DNA of 64,000 bases from an uncultured Eubacteriales bacterium (GTDB taxonomy: Bacteria > Bacillota > Clostridia > Peptostreptococcales > Anaerovoracaceae). Shown here in pieces: positions 17,884 to 25,706 of this stretch. The position numbers and the translations under genes were made by a program. Position 1 is the first letter of the stretch, and each line of letters starts with the position of its first letter. Below the pieces are notes generated by a model. That model was not told the origin of the DNA and did not search any database. It saw only the letters and a list, made by a program, of their open reading frames with translations. Location of the stretch: NCBI GenBank assembly GCA_902795135.1, contig CADBJW010000001.1:43742-107741 (forward strand), in the 5' to 3' direction.

Positions 17884-18475
17884 GGATTCCAAAGCGCCGG
17901 TACCATACGAAGGTCTGCCGTCAACGGAAGAGATTCGCGAGGCATACGAGAGAGTGTCCTATGCGGATCGGCTGCGCAAGTCGATCATCAGCACCACAAA
18001 CACGTTGATCGTTGTAGCCGCCGTCGCAGTTCTGGTTGCCATGCTGTTTCTGCCGGTTCTCAGGATTTACGGGCAGTCGATGAACAACACCCTTGTCAGC
18101 GGAGAACTGGTCGTATCGCTCAAAGGCGCTAGTTTTGAGACCGGAGATGTCGTAGCATTTTATTACAACAATAACATCCTGGTAAAACGTGTGATTGCAA
18201 ATCCAGGTGATTGGGTAGACATCGACCTGGACGGCAATGTCTACGTCAATCAGCAGAAAATCGAAGAACCATACATTAAAACAAAGGCCTACGGAGAGCC
18301 GGATATCGAATTCCCATATCAGGTTCCAGACGAAAGAATCTTCGTACTGGGCGACAACCGGGCCGTCTCGGTAGACTCAAGAAGTGCATCAATTGGCTGT
18401 GTGTCGTCAGAGCAGATCGTCGGAAAGATCGTATTCCGGATTTGGCCTCTGAACCGCATAGGGCCGGTTCGATAA
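17876..18475 (+). CDS. lepB: Signal peptidase I
   Basis: A 199-residue type I signal peptidase with one membrane helix (about 43-63). The catalytic serine is S68 in GQSMNNTL, the general base lysine is K104 in ILVKRVIANPGD, and VLGDNR near 158-162 is the conserved box E. The Ser-Lys dyad marks it as the prokaryotic type, not the SipW/ER type that usually serves TasA-like proteins. Dedicated peptidases inside pilus operons can process or help assemble pilins. It overlaps the coiled-coil gene by 8 bp. Confidence 0.9.
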   Translation: MAKDSKAPVPYEGLPSTEEIREAYERVSYADRLRKSIISTTNTLIVVAAVAVLVAMLFLPVLRIYGQSMNNTLVSGELVVSLKGASFETGDVVAFYYNNNILVKRVIANPGDWVDIDLDGNVYVNQQKIEEPYIKTKAYGEPDIEFPYQVPDERIFVLGDNRAVSVDSRSASIGCVSSEQIVGKIVFRIWPLNRIGPVR

Positions 18476-18522
18476 ATATAGCTAATCATTTTACAGCATA
18501 ATGACACGAAAGGAAGGACAAA

Positions 18523-19986
18523 ATGAAAAAGGCAAAAAAAATCTTAGCACTCATATTGTCATTGACTGTGGCACTGACCATGGGCATGGCAGTAACAGGA
18601 TCGGCATTTGCCGCAACAGACATGTCGACGTACAATTCGACTGTTACGGTAAATGGCATTACTGATGGGAACACACTGAAGCTGTATAAGCTGGCAGATG
18701 CTGTCATCGGCGATGACAATGTTCTGAGCTACACCTTCGACTCAAAGCTTCCGTCAGACTACAACACGGTTGAAAAAATTACCGCATCTGATGTTAACCT
18801 GACAACCATGGCAAACAAAATCGCTGCGGTTTATGGCGGAACAGGTGCAACAAAGACTGCCATTGCAGCTGACGGAAAAGCAATCGTCAGCGACGTTGCA
18901 CCGGGATGGTATTTCGCGATCGTAAGCGGCGACAAGGACACAGGCGTTGTTTATAAGCCAATGCTCATCAACAATTCCCCGAAGGCAGAAAACGGAGCAT
19001 GGACAAAGACAGACGTTAAAACGGACGTAAAGAAAGAAACGGAAACGATTACAAAAACTGTTGGAACAGAAGCAACGGCAAAGACTACCGATGGATACTC
19101 CGTAGGAGATGACGTTCCATTTACTCTGAAAACAACGATTCCGAACTATCCGGCGGATTCCACACAAGCAACCTTCAAGATCGGCGATAAACCAAACGGC
19201 GTCACTCTGTATGCAGTTGGTAAAGAAGATCACCCTTACGTGGTAAAGGTTGGTGATACAGACACATACAGCAAGGCAACAGAAGGCGTTATCGACAAGT
19301 TCGAAGTTGCAGGCAACGTGCTGACCATCGAATTCAATAAGGATTACATTCTGAGCCACCCAGGTGCTGCAGTAACCGTTACATACAAAGGAAAACTGGT
19401 TGGAACACCTGATGCAAATGGTAAGACCGCTGACAATACAGCAAACATCGAATACAATCCGAACCCATATGAAGATACAACGGTAAAACCGGAAGACAAG
19501 ACAGAAGTTGATACATATGGATACGTATTTGATAAGATCGACAAGAAAACAAAGGAAGCCCTGGAAGGTGCAGTCTTCACAGTATACTCTGACGCAGCAT
19601 GCAAGAACGCTGTAAAAGACAAGGACGGAAACGTCATCACATCCACATCCACAAAGGTTGGGGACAAGGCATACGTATACTTTAACGGTCTTGGTGCAGG
19701 AACCTACTATGCAAAGGAAACATCTGCTCCATCCGGATACGTTACACTGACCGATCCGATTTCCTTCACTTTGAGCAAGGATACAGCAAAGGCGGATAAC
19801 CCGGCAACAGCAAACGTTACGGAAAAGAATTTCTTAGTCAACACTAATTCTGTAGAAAATACACAGGGTACAGAGCTGCCAACCACTGGTGGTATCGGTA
19901 CGACGATCTTCTACCTGCTCGGCGCACTTCTTGTTGTCGGATGCGGTATTGTACTGATTGCACGCAGAAGAATGACTGCTAAATAA
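18523..19986 (+). CDS. Major pilin, SpaH/EbpB type, LPTTG-anchored
   Basis: A 487-residue pilin with a classical signal peptide (cleavage near AFA-ATD, about residue 30). It shows the pilin-like motif VVYKPMLINNSPK (about 143-155), whose final lysine may be the sortase attachment residue, and an E-box YYAKETSAPSGYV (about 405) that supports intramolecular isopeptide bonds. The sorting signal is LPTTG (about 452-456), then a hydrophobic helix and RRRMTAK. A strong GAAAGGAAGGAC ribosome site fits a highly made structural subunit. The sortase gene starts at its stop codon. Confidence 0.92.
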   Translation: MKKAKKILALILSLTVALTMGMAVTGSAFAATDMSTYNSTVTVNGITDGNTLKLYKLADAVIGDDNVLSYTFDSKLPSDYNTVEKITASDVNLTTMANKIAAVYGGTGATKTAIAADGKAIVSDVAPGWYFAIVSGDKDTGVVYKPMLINNSPKAENGAWTKTDVKTDVKKETETITKTVGTEATAKTTDGYSVGDDVPFTLKTTIPNYPADSTQATFKIGDKPNGVTLYAVGKEDHPYVVKVGDTDTYSKATEGVIDKFEVAGNVLTIEFNKDYILSHPGAAVTVTYKGKLVGTPDANGKTADNTANIEYNPNPYEDTTVKPEDKTEVDTYGYVFDKIDKKTKEALEGAVFTVYSDAACKNAVKDKDGNVITSTSTKVGDKAYVYFNGLGAGTYYAKETSAPSGYVTLTDPISFTLSKDTAKADNPATANVTEKNFLVNTNSVENTQGTELPTTGGIGTTIFYLLGALLVVGCGIVLIARRRMTAK

Positions 19987-20864
19987 TGATAACCTGGTTA
20001 AAAAAACATTTATTAACTGTGATAATGGTTGCCGGCCTTGCGGTCGGCACAGGACTTCTTCTTTATCCCTCTGTCGCCAATTACTGGAATTCGTTCCATC
20101 AGACGAGAGCCATCATGGATTACAATGATGCGATCTCTTCGATGACGACGGAACAGTACCAGCAGATTCTGGACGATGCCAAAGCCTATAACAAACGGCT
20201 TGGAGAAACCGGGATCCAATGGGTCATGACGGACGAACAAAAAGAAGAATATAACAAAATGCTCAAAATCGATGGGTCTGAGGTCATGGGATATATCAGT
20301 ATCCCCAAGATACACGTAAAGATCCCGGTCTACCACGGGACGGACGAAACCGTTCTGCAGTCATCCATCGGGCATTTGGAACAGACGTCGCTGCCGGTAG
20401 GAGGCGAAAGCTCCCACTGCTCCGTTTCTGGGCACAGGGGCCTGCCTTCGGCAAGACTGTTCACGGACCTGGATAAGATCCGGGAAGGCGACACCTGGAC
20501 CATGAACGTGCTCAATGAGACCCTGACCTATGAAGCGGATCAGATCCGAATCGTGGAACCGAAAGACCTGACGAATTTGAACATAACGGAAAGTAAAGAC
20601 TTTTGCACGCTGATCACGTGTACTCCATACGGAGTCAATACGCATAGACTTTTGATACGCGGACACCGCATACCAAACGCGGATGGCAATGCCAACTTGA
20701 CGGCGGACGCCATCCAGATCGAACCGATGTACATTGCACCATTTTTAGCGATCCCGATTCTGCTTGCGCTGCTGGCGATCCTGCTGATCACAACACGCAA
20801 GGCAAGAAAAATGGGTATGGTGGATTATGTAACATTATACTTGAACAGTAAGGACTTAAAATGA
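19986..20864 (+). CDS. srtC: Class C sortase (pilus polymerase)
   Basis: A 292-residue pilin transpeptidase with N-terminal (about 9-28) and C-terminal (about 248-268) membrane helices, the class C topology. The catalytic triad is complete: H150 in SVSGHRG, C212 in TLITCTPYG, R221 in NTHRL. It should cleave the LPTTG of the major pilin and join it to a pilin lysine of the next subunit. It overlaps the major pilin stop codon by one base and the next gene by four, so it is translationally coupled to both. Confidence 0.95.
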   Translation: MITWLKKHLLTVIMVAGLAVGTGLLLYPSVANYWNSFHQTRAIMDYNDAISSMTTEQYQQILDDAKAYNKRLGETGIQWVMTDEQKEEYNKMLKIDGSEVMGYISIPKIHVKIPVYHGTDETVLQSSIGHLEQTSLPVGGESSHCSVSGHRGLPSARLFTDLDKIREGDTWTMNVLNETLTYEADQIRIVEPKDLTNLNITESKDFCTLITCTPYGVNTHRLLIRGHRIPNADGNANLTADAIQIEPMYIAPFLAIPILLALLAILLITTRKARKMGMVDYVTLYLNSKDLK

Positions 20865-22198
20865 TTGGGACATTGTCTTTGAAACAAGTGAATATCATGC
20901 GCAGACTGCTGATCGTGATGATCATGGTTGCTGCTTTTGCAGTGGCATGTGCGATTTTGGCGAAGCCGGTACACGCCGGTACCCTGGAAGGCAGCTATGC
21001 ACCGGAAAGTGAATTCTCAAGTGTGACAAATCCGCAAGCTGAGTTCGAACCTGCAACCTTCTATCTTTACAAAGTAGGACACTTTGATGAGGGAGGGCAC
21101 CTGGCTGAATGGGACGCTCCATACGATCAGTATGCGACCATGGCCCTCGACACGAAGAAATACGATAATCCAAACTGGACGAAAGACTGGCTGGAATGCG
21201 CAAGTACATTGGCGAACTATATCCCTGCTGATGCAGAGAAAACCTCCGTCACTGTAGATAAAAGCGGACATTTTACGGCCAATCTGGCATCCGGGATCTA
21301 TCTGCTCAAAGGCGACAGCCAGGCCGTAAAGAACCCGGCGGACGGTGAGGACGCTTACTGGTGGCCGCAGCCAATGCTGGTCTGCATGAAAGGAGACAAG
21401 GTTCAAATCAGCGTTAAGCCGGTTTCTGAGAAGGTCTCCAAACTGAAAGTCAAGAAGGTTTGGGACTGGAACAAGGACAAGCGGGATCTGAACAAGAAAG
21501 GCGTCATCGATCTCGAGTTCGTTACCGTCAACGTCTATTACAAGAACGATGACGGAACGGAAACCCTCAAGTTTACAGAAAAGCTCAACGAAGAAAACCA
21601 GTGGAGCTTTGAATGGTCTACAGAGGGCAAAGGCGATCCAACCAGATGGCGCGTCGAGGAAGTCGTTGACGGAAGCGACGGCAATGAAATCGCGAAGGAT
21701 TTCAAAGTCATCATCGGAGAAAAATTTGTCAAAGAAGATGGCGAGGATGTGGAGTTTGTTACCATCACCAATCAGTATGACCGTTACCAGCTTGAAATCG
21801 AAAAGATTCTGAGCGGTTATGTTGAAGTAGAGGGCGGCAACAGCACCTTCGTGTTTGAACTTACGGGATTTGACGAGAAGGAAACTTCCGTCTATCACAA
21901 GTTTGTCGGCATGCAGTTCAGTGCAGACGGCAAGGATTCTCAAAAACTGCCGGTCTACGATATTCCGAGAACGGTCAAAGTCCTGCAGGTAAAAGAATCC
22001 TACAGCGGCAACTACAAGCCATCCAAGAATCCTCAGACCGCTTCCTTTGACGAAGAAACGGGAACGTTCAGCGTGTCCTTCGAAAACAGTCCGGGCGGCG
22101 AACCAAGCCACGGAAGCGGTGCGATCAATAAGTTTAAGATCAACGACAAAGACAGCTATGTCTTTGACAGCAAGCAAAACAGTGGAGCCAGTGAATAA
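20861..22198 (+). CDS. Cna-B-domain secreted protein without sorting signal
   Basis: A 445-residue secreted protein. The ATG at 20861 overlaps srtC by four bases; an ATG at 20897 would give the shorter signal peptide MRRLLIVMIMV. After cleavage near VHAG there is a pilin-like N-domain (FEPATFYLYKVGHF), then a Cna-B domain (KVKKVWDWNKDKRDL to TITNQYDRY, about 190-315) and a second beta domain. It has no LPXTG and no C-terminal membrane helix, so it is either released, or incorporated non-covalently or via a lysine. It may be a basal or minor pilus component. Confidence 0.75.
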   Translation: MIGTLSLKQVNIMRRLLIVMIMVAAFAVACAILAKPVHAGTLEGSYAPESEFSSVTNPQAEFEPATFYLYKVGHFDEGGHLAEWDAPYDQYATMALDTKKYDNPNWTKDWLECASTLANYIPADAEKTSVTVDKSGHFTANLASGIYLLKGDSQAVKNPADGEDAYWWPQPMLVCMKGDKVQISVKPVSEKVSKLKVKKVWDWNKDKRDLNKKGVIDLEFVTVNVYYKNDDGTETLKFTEKLNEENQWSFEWSTEGKGDPTRWRVEEVVDGSDGNEIAKDFKVIIGEKFVKEDGEDVEFVTITNQYDRYQLEIEKILSGYVEVEGGNSTFVFELTGFDEKETSVYHKFVGMQFSADGKDSQKLPVYDIPRTVKVLQVKESYSGNYKPSKNPQTASFDEETGTFSVSFENSPGGEPSHGSGAINKFKINDKDSYVFDSKQNSGASE

Positions 22199-22213
22199 CG
22201 GGAGGAGTCAGGA

Positions 22214-22708
22214 ATGAAGAAATTCAAGTCAAAAAAAGTCCTGATGATCGCGGCTATCATACTGGTATTCACAGCGACAGCAGGAATAACAATGGCATTT
22301 TTCAGTGACTATGAACACGCAGTGGGTAAAGCAACGTTTACACTCGGCGGACAGACTGAAATCCATGAATCGGTAAAAGATACAGAGAAGACTATAGTCA
22401 TACATAATAAGGGAGAGGGCGATGTACTCGTTCGCCTGTCTATATTTGGTCCAAAACCAGATGGAGACAAACCTGGGGTAACAGTAAAACCCGGCGAACA
22501 TTGGTCATTCAACAAGAATGATGGGTTTTGGTATTACCAAGCAGTCCTTCCTGCAGGCGAAGATACTACCCCTATAATAGCTAGCATCGAGGGAATTCCT
22601 GTATCGGCGGATCTGTCTGAGTTCGATGTCATCGTTGTGCATGAATCTCAGCCGGTCGTTTATGACAAAGCTGGAAATGCCGTCTTACAGTGGAAGGGGG
22701 CGAATTGA
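22214..22708 (+). CDS. TasA/camelysin-like fibre protein A
   Basis: A 164-residue secreted protein whose N-terminus (a long hydrophobic signal, then AFFSDYEHAVGKATFTLGG) is the pattern of TasA/CalY/camelysin-type proteins. The body is beta-rich with VIHNKGEGDVLVRLSIFG, matching the small beta-sandwich of that group. TasA-type proteins form extracellular biofilm fibres. GGGAGGAGTCAGGA precedes the ATG. The next gene begins one base before this one ends. Confidence 0.7.
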   Translation: MKKFKSKKVLMIAAIILVFTATAGITMAFFSDYEHAVGKATFTLGGQTEIHESVKDTEKTIVIHNKGEGDVLVRLSIFGPKPDGDKPGVTVKPGEHWSFNKNDGFWYYQAVLPAGEDTTPIIASIEGIPVSADLSEFDVIVVHESQPVVYDKAGNAVLQWKGAN

Positions 22709-23472
22709 TGAAATCTGGTAAGAAGAATTTATCAACACGGACCCTCGTCCTGATTGCGGTAGCTGTGCTGCTGTTTGCGTCAGGCGGTTTTCTGGGAACC
22801 AGAGCCGCGCTGACGATACAGAGCGAGAAACTCGATTCCGAGTTTGAGCTGGATCACATTTATGTCCAGCTGTGGGAAAATGATCAGCACGTCGGTAATC
22901 GCGGCGACGGTACGGGCGAAATGATTGCGTATATGAACAAGAAGGTAGATCCGGGCAGAGTGTACGAAGAACGCATCTATGCCAGGAACAATACCGGTAC
23001 GGAATCCGTATCGCCGGTCGATCAGTATGTGAGACTCATCATCCGCAAGTACTGGCTCGGTGAAGACGGGGAAAAGGATAACACCCTCGATCCGGCACTG
23101 ATCAAACTGACCTACAACAATAAGGAATACAACAAAGGCCCATGGGTACGAAATGACAGAGAGTCCACCACGGAAGCGGAGACCTACTACTATACATCCG
23201 TACTCAACGGTGGAGCCACCACAGCACCGGTCGTCAACGAACTGCAGCTGGATCCAAAAATCATAGCGAGCGATCAGCTGACCAAAGAAACCGGTAAGTG
23301 GGTCGGCAACAAGCAAACCTATACTTACACTTATAAATACAAAGGCAAGTACATTTGTATCGAAGCAGAAGTACAGGCTTTGCAGACACATAATATCAAC
23401 CGGGCAATCAAGTCTGTTTGGGGCGTGCAGAACGTGTCCGTCTCAAACGGCTCCTTGACCGTGGGACAGTAG
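22708..23472 (+). CDS. TasA-like fibre protein B
   Basis: A 254-residue protein. The ATG at 22708 overlaps the preceding stop (TGATG) and follows AAGGGGG, so it is preferred over the GTG at 22690. The signal region ends GTRAALTIQSEKLDSEFELDHIYVQLWEN, similar in layout to TasA-type proteins, followed by a beta-rich domain with VDQYVRLIIRKYWL. Probably a second subunit for the same fibre as its neighbour; a paralogous relation is inferred from layout rather than alignment. Confidence 0.6.
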   Translation: MKSGKKNLSTRTLVLIAVAVLLFASGGFLGTRAALTIQSEKLDSEFELDHIYVQLWENDQHVGNRGDGTGEMIAYMNKKVDPGRVYEERIYARNNTGTESVSPVDQYVRLIIRKYWLGEDGEKDNTLDPALIKLTYNNKEYNKGPWVRNDRESTTEAETYYYTSVLNGGATTAPVVNELQLDPKIIASDQLTKETGKWVGNKQTYTYTYKYKGKYICIEAEVQALQTHNINRAIKSVWGVQNVSVSNGSLTVGQ

Positions 23473-23481
23473 AGGGGAGGC

Positions 23482-24234
23482 ATGATGATGAAACACAGAA
23501 ATCTGATATTTTCACTCCTTCTCAGCGCGGCCATGGTGATATTGATGTCGGCACCTGCTTTTGCGAATAATAACGTGCTTGAGAGTGGAACCTGCAAATA
23601 CAACGGAACGACGCTGAAGGCAAACTTCAGTTCCGGAGATTTGGTTACACGAATCGCCAGCCTGGAACCGGGTGATTCTCTGGAATACACGGTTACCTAT
23701 TCCAACGATTCCAACGAAACGGTGGATTACTACATGCTGGCAGACACGCTGAAGACTCTGGAAGAAAGCAAAAGCGTTGCGGAAAACGGCGGATATCGTT
23801 TCGTGCTTAAGGACAACGGTCCGCAGGGTGAGACCGTGCTCTTTGATAACTCCAAGGTCGGCGGTGACAAGCTGAAGACAGTAAAACTGGAAGGTTTGCA
23901 CCAGGCCACCAACGCGACGCAGACGTATTTCCATATCCACCGGCTGAAACCTGGTGAGAAGGGAACCACCTATCTGCGTGTCGAGTTCGAAGAAGAAACG
24001 GAAGCCAACGATTACATGGATACGGCAGGTGCATTGCGCATCGGATACGCCGTTGAAAAAGTGACCCCGGGCAAAGACAATGGCAGCAAAAAACCCGTCG
24101 CCGAGTCCCACCCAAGGACTGGCGATTCCATGGATCTGCTGAAGTACATTGTCATCATGACCCTGGCAGTGCTGGTTGGCGTACTGGCCTTCATCAGCTG
24201 GAGAAAAGACCGAAAGGATGGTGATGAGGCATGA
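23482..24234 (+). CDS. Surface protein with HPRTG-type sorting signal
   Basis: A 250-residue protein with signal peptide (cleavage near AFA-NNN, about residue 29), a beta domain of the type seen in conserved repeat proteins (LEPGDSLEYTVTYSNDSNETVDYYMLADTL), and a C-terminal sorting-like signal HPRTG followed by a helix and RKDRK. The first position is His instead of Leu, which could make it a substrate of a sortase with altered specificity or a weak substrate. The stop overlaps the next ATG by four bases. Confidence 0.7.
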   Translation: MMMKHRNLIFSLLLSAAMVILMSAPAFANNNVLESGTCKYNGTTLKANFSSGDLVTRIASLEPGDSLEYTVTYSNDSNETVDYYMLADTLKTLEESKSVAENGGYRFVLKDNGPQGETVLFDNSKVGGDKLKTVKLEGLHQATNATQTYFHIHRLKPGEKGTTYLRVEFEEETEANDYMDTAGALRIGYAVEKVTPGKDNGSKKPVAESHPRTGDSMDLLKYIVIMTLAVLVGVLAFISWRKDRKDGDEA

Positions 24235-25148
24235 ACAAAAAACTTGTCCTGATCATCGCTCTGGCAATGATGCTGGTGCTTGGGACCGTGGCCAATGCTT
24301 TTGCAGCAGGAGAGTCTGCGGATACCGACAGCGAAAAGGGATACGATTACACCGTATTCGTATACTCCGGAAATCAGGGGACATTCAAAGGCACGAGGGA
24401 ATGGTCCAAGACCTGTTCCCAGGGCGAAATGGTCACCTTTAATAAAAACGACGTCAAAGTCACCAATGACAAGTACTACGTACGCGGGTTCAAAGTAACC
24501 GGTCATGACAACGACGAAACCTCTGGTTCTTCCCAAATCACCTTTAACGGTGGGACAGATGTGTCCTACGTCGTATCCTACGCCATCAAGGGCGACATGG
24601 TTCCGTACCGGGTCGACTACGTGACAACGAGCGGCGCAAGCTTGGGCAGCGATACATTTTATGGTATGATTGGAGACAAGCCGGTCGTATCCTTCAAATA
24701 TTTCGAGGGGTATCTGCCGGATGCCTACAATAAAGCAAAGACCATTACCGGAAACGCGGACGAAGACGTTTTTACCTTCACCTATTCCGGCAATGGAAGC
24801 GCGCAGACTGATCAGAATGGCGCAGCAGGCGATGGAACTGCGGCCAATGATACCAACGGTGGTAATGGAGCCGCCGGAAATGGTGGCAATGCCGCCGGCA
24901 ATGGGAACGGGATCAATGCCAACCCACCGGGGACGGCGGGCAATCCTGCCGGCACCAATACGGCAACCATCAACGATTCCGATACTCCGCTGGCGGGCGT
25001 TCCTCAGTATGAGGACTTAGACGACCAGGGAAAAGGATTCCTGAAGTGGATCGTTGCCGGTGCCATAGGAGCCGGACTTCTGGCACTGATTCTTTTGATT
25101 CTGTTTGTGCTCAGACGCAGAAAACAGTTCGATGAAGTACAATCGTAA
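24231..25148 (+). CDS. MucBP-like secreted protein with membrane anchor
   Basis: A 305-residue protein: signal peptide to about residue 25 (AFA-AGE), an N-terminal beta domain, a MucBP-like segment (PYRVDYVTTSGASLGSDTFYG, about 124-144), a Gly/Asn/Ala-rich linker (about 190-250) and a C-terminal membrane helix (about 270-292) with an RRRK stop-transfer. There is no LPXTG, so it is membrane-anchored rather than wall-linked. It overlaps the degenerate sortase gene by 17 bp. Confidence 0.65.
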   Translation: MNKKLVLIIALAMMLVLGTVANAFAAGESADTDSEKGYDYTVFVYSGNQGTFKGTREWSKTCSQGEMVTFNKNDVKVTNDKYYVRGFKVTGHDNDETSGSSQITFNGGTDVSYVVSYAIKGDMVPYRVDYVTTSGASLGSDTFYGMIGDKPVVSFKYFEGYLPDAYNKAKTITGNADEDVFTFTYSGNGSAQTDQNGAAGDGTAANDTNGGNGAAGNGGNAAGNGNGINANPPGTAGNPAGTNTATINDSDTPLAGVPQYEDLDDQGKGFLKWIVAGAIGAGLLALILLILFVLRRRKQFDEVQS

Positions 25149-25701
25149 ACAACAAAAAACACCTTTATTGATAGGCATCGCAATTCTTATTGCGGTGCTT
25201 ATCTTTACTGGTTATATGTTGCACCCGAAAAAGCAAAGCAATGGGGAATCCGAAGCTGTGATCCAGTCCATGGAAGATCTGGTTCCATATTTTGGAATGG
25301 AGCAGGACACCTCGACGGGTCTCGGGCGGGATCCGCTTGTTTCCATGTCCATCAATGATGTGGATATCGTTGGCGCGATTGAGATCCCTTCGCTGAATCT
25401 CCGTGCTCCCGTGGCGGACAAAGGCATCAGCAAGAAGTATTTCGCCAGGTGGAAAAGCGGTTCTCCGGTCAAAGGCAGATTCTGCATTGCCGGCGGCCGT
25501 AACGATGTCTTCAGCCGTTTGACAAAAGGAAAACCCGGAGAAACAGTTGCGTTTACCGATATGGATGGTGTACGATACGAATATACGATCACGACCCAGT
25601 TCCATCTGAAAAAGTGGGACCAGGCCGATTATGATCTGATGCTATACTACAGGACCGATGAGGACACCATGTTTGTCCTCGCCTGTACCAAAGCGAGGTA
25701 A
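25132..25701 (+). CDS. Degenerate sortase-like protein lacking catalytic His and Arg
   Basis: A 189-residue protein. The ATG at 25132 overlaps the previous gene by 17 bp. An N-terminal membrane helix (about 13-32) precedes a sortase-type barrel: VGAIEIPSLNLRAPV, then FCIAGGRNDVFSRL where active sortases have a histidine after AG (here G122), then KPGETVAFTDMDGVRYEYTI, and FVLACTKAR where C185 matches the catalytic cysteine. The protein ends four residues after that cysteine, so the usual arginine-bearing last strand is missing or replaced by the terminal R189. Most likely non-transpeptidating; it may be a binding or regulatory partner of SrtC, or a decaying gene. Confidence 0.7.
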   Translation: MKYNRKQQKTPLLIGIAILIAVLIFTGYMLHPKKQSNGESEAVIQSMEDLVPYFGMEQDTSTGLGRDPLVSMSINDVDIVGAIEIPSLNLRAPVADKGISKKYFARWKSGSPVKGRFCIAGGRNDVFSRLTKGKPGETVAFTDMDGVRYEYTITTQFHLKKWDQADYDLMLYYRTDEDTMFVLACTKAR

Positions 25702-25706
25702 ATGAG

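Noticed and set aside
17876-18475. Calling the signal peptidase SipW because TasA-like genes follow
   Set aside because: A Ser68-Lys104 dyad is visible, which marks the ordinary prokaryotic type rather than the ER-type SipW.
21017-22177. 386-codon minus-strand frame in the pilus operon
   Set aside because: Opposite a gene with signal peptide and Cna-B domain; no start context.
22690-22708. GTG start at 22690 for the second TasA-like protein
   Set aside because: The ATG at 22708 has a GGGGG ribosome site and overlaps the previous stop, and it gives a proper signal peptide.
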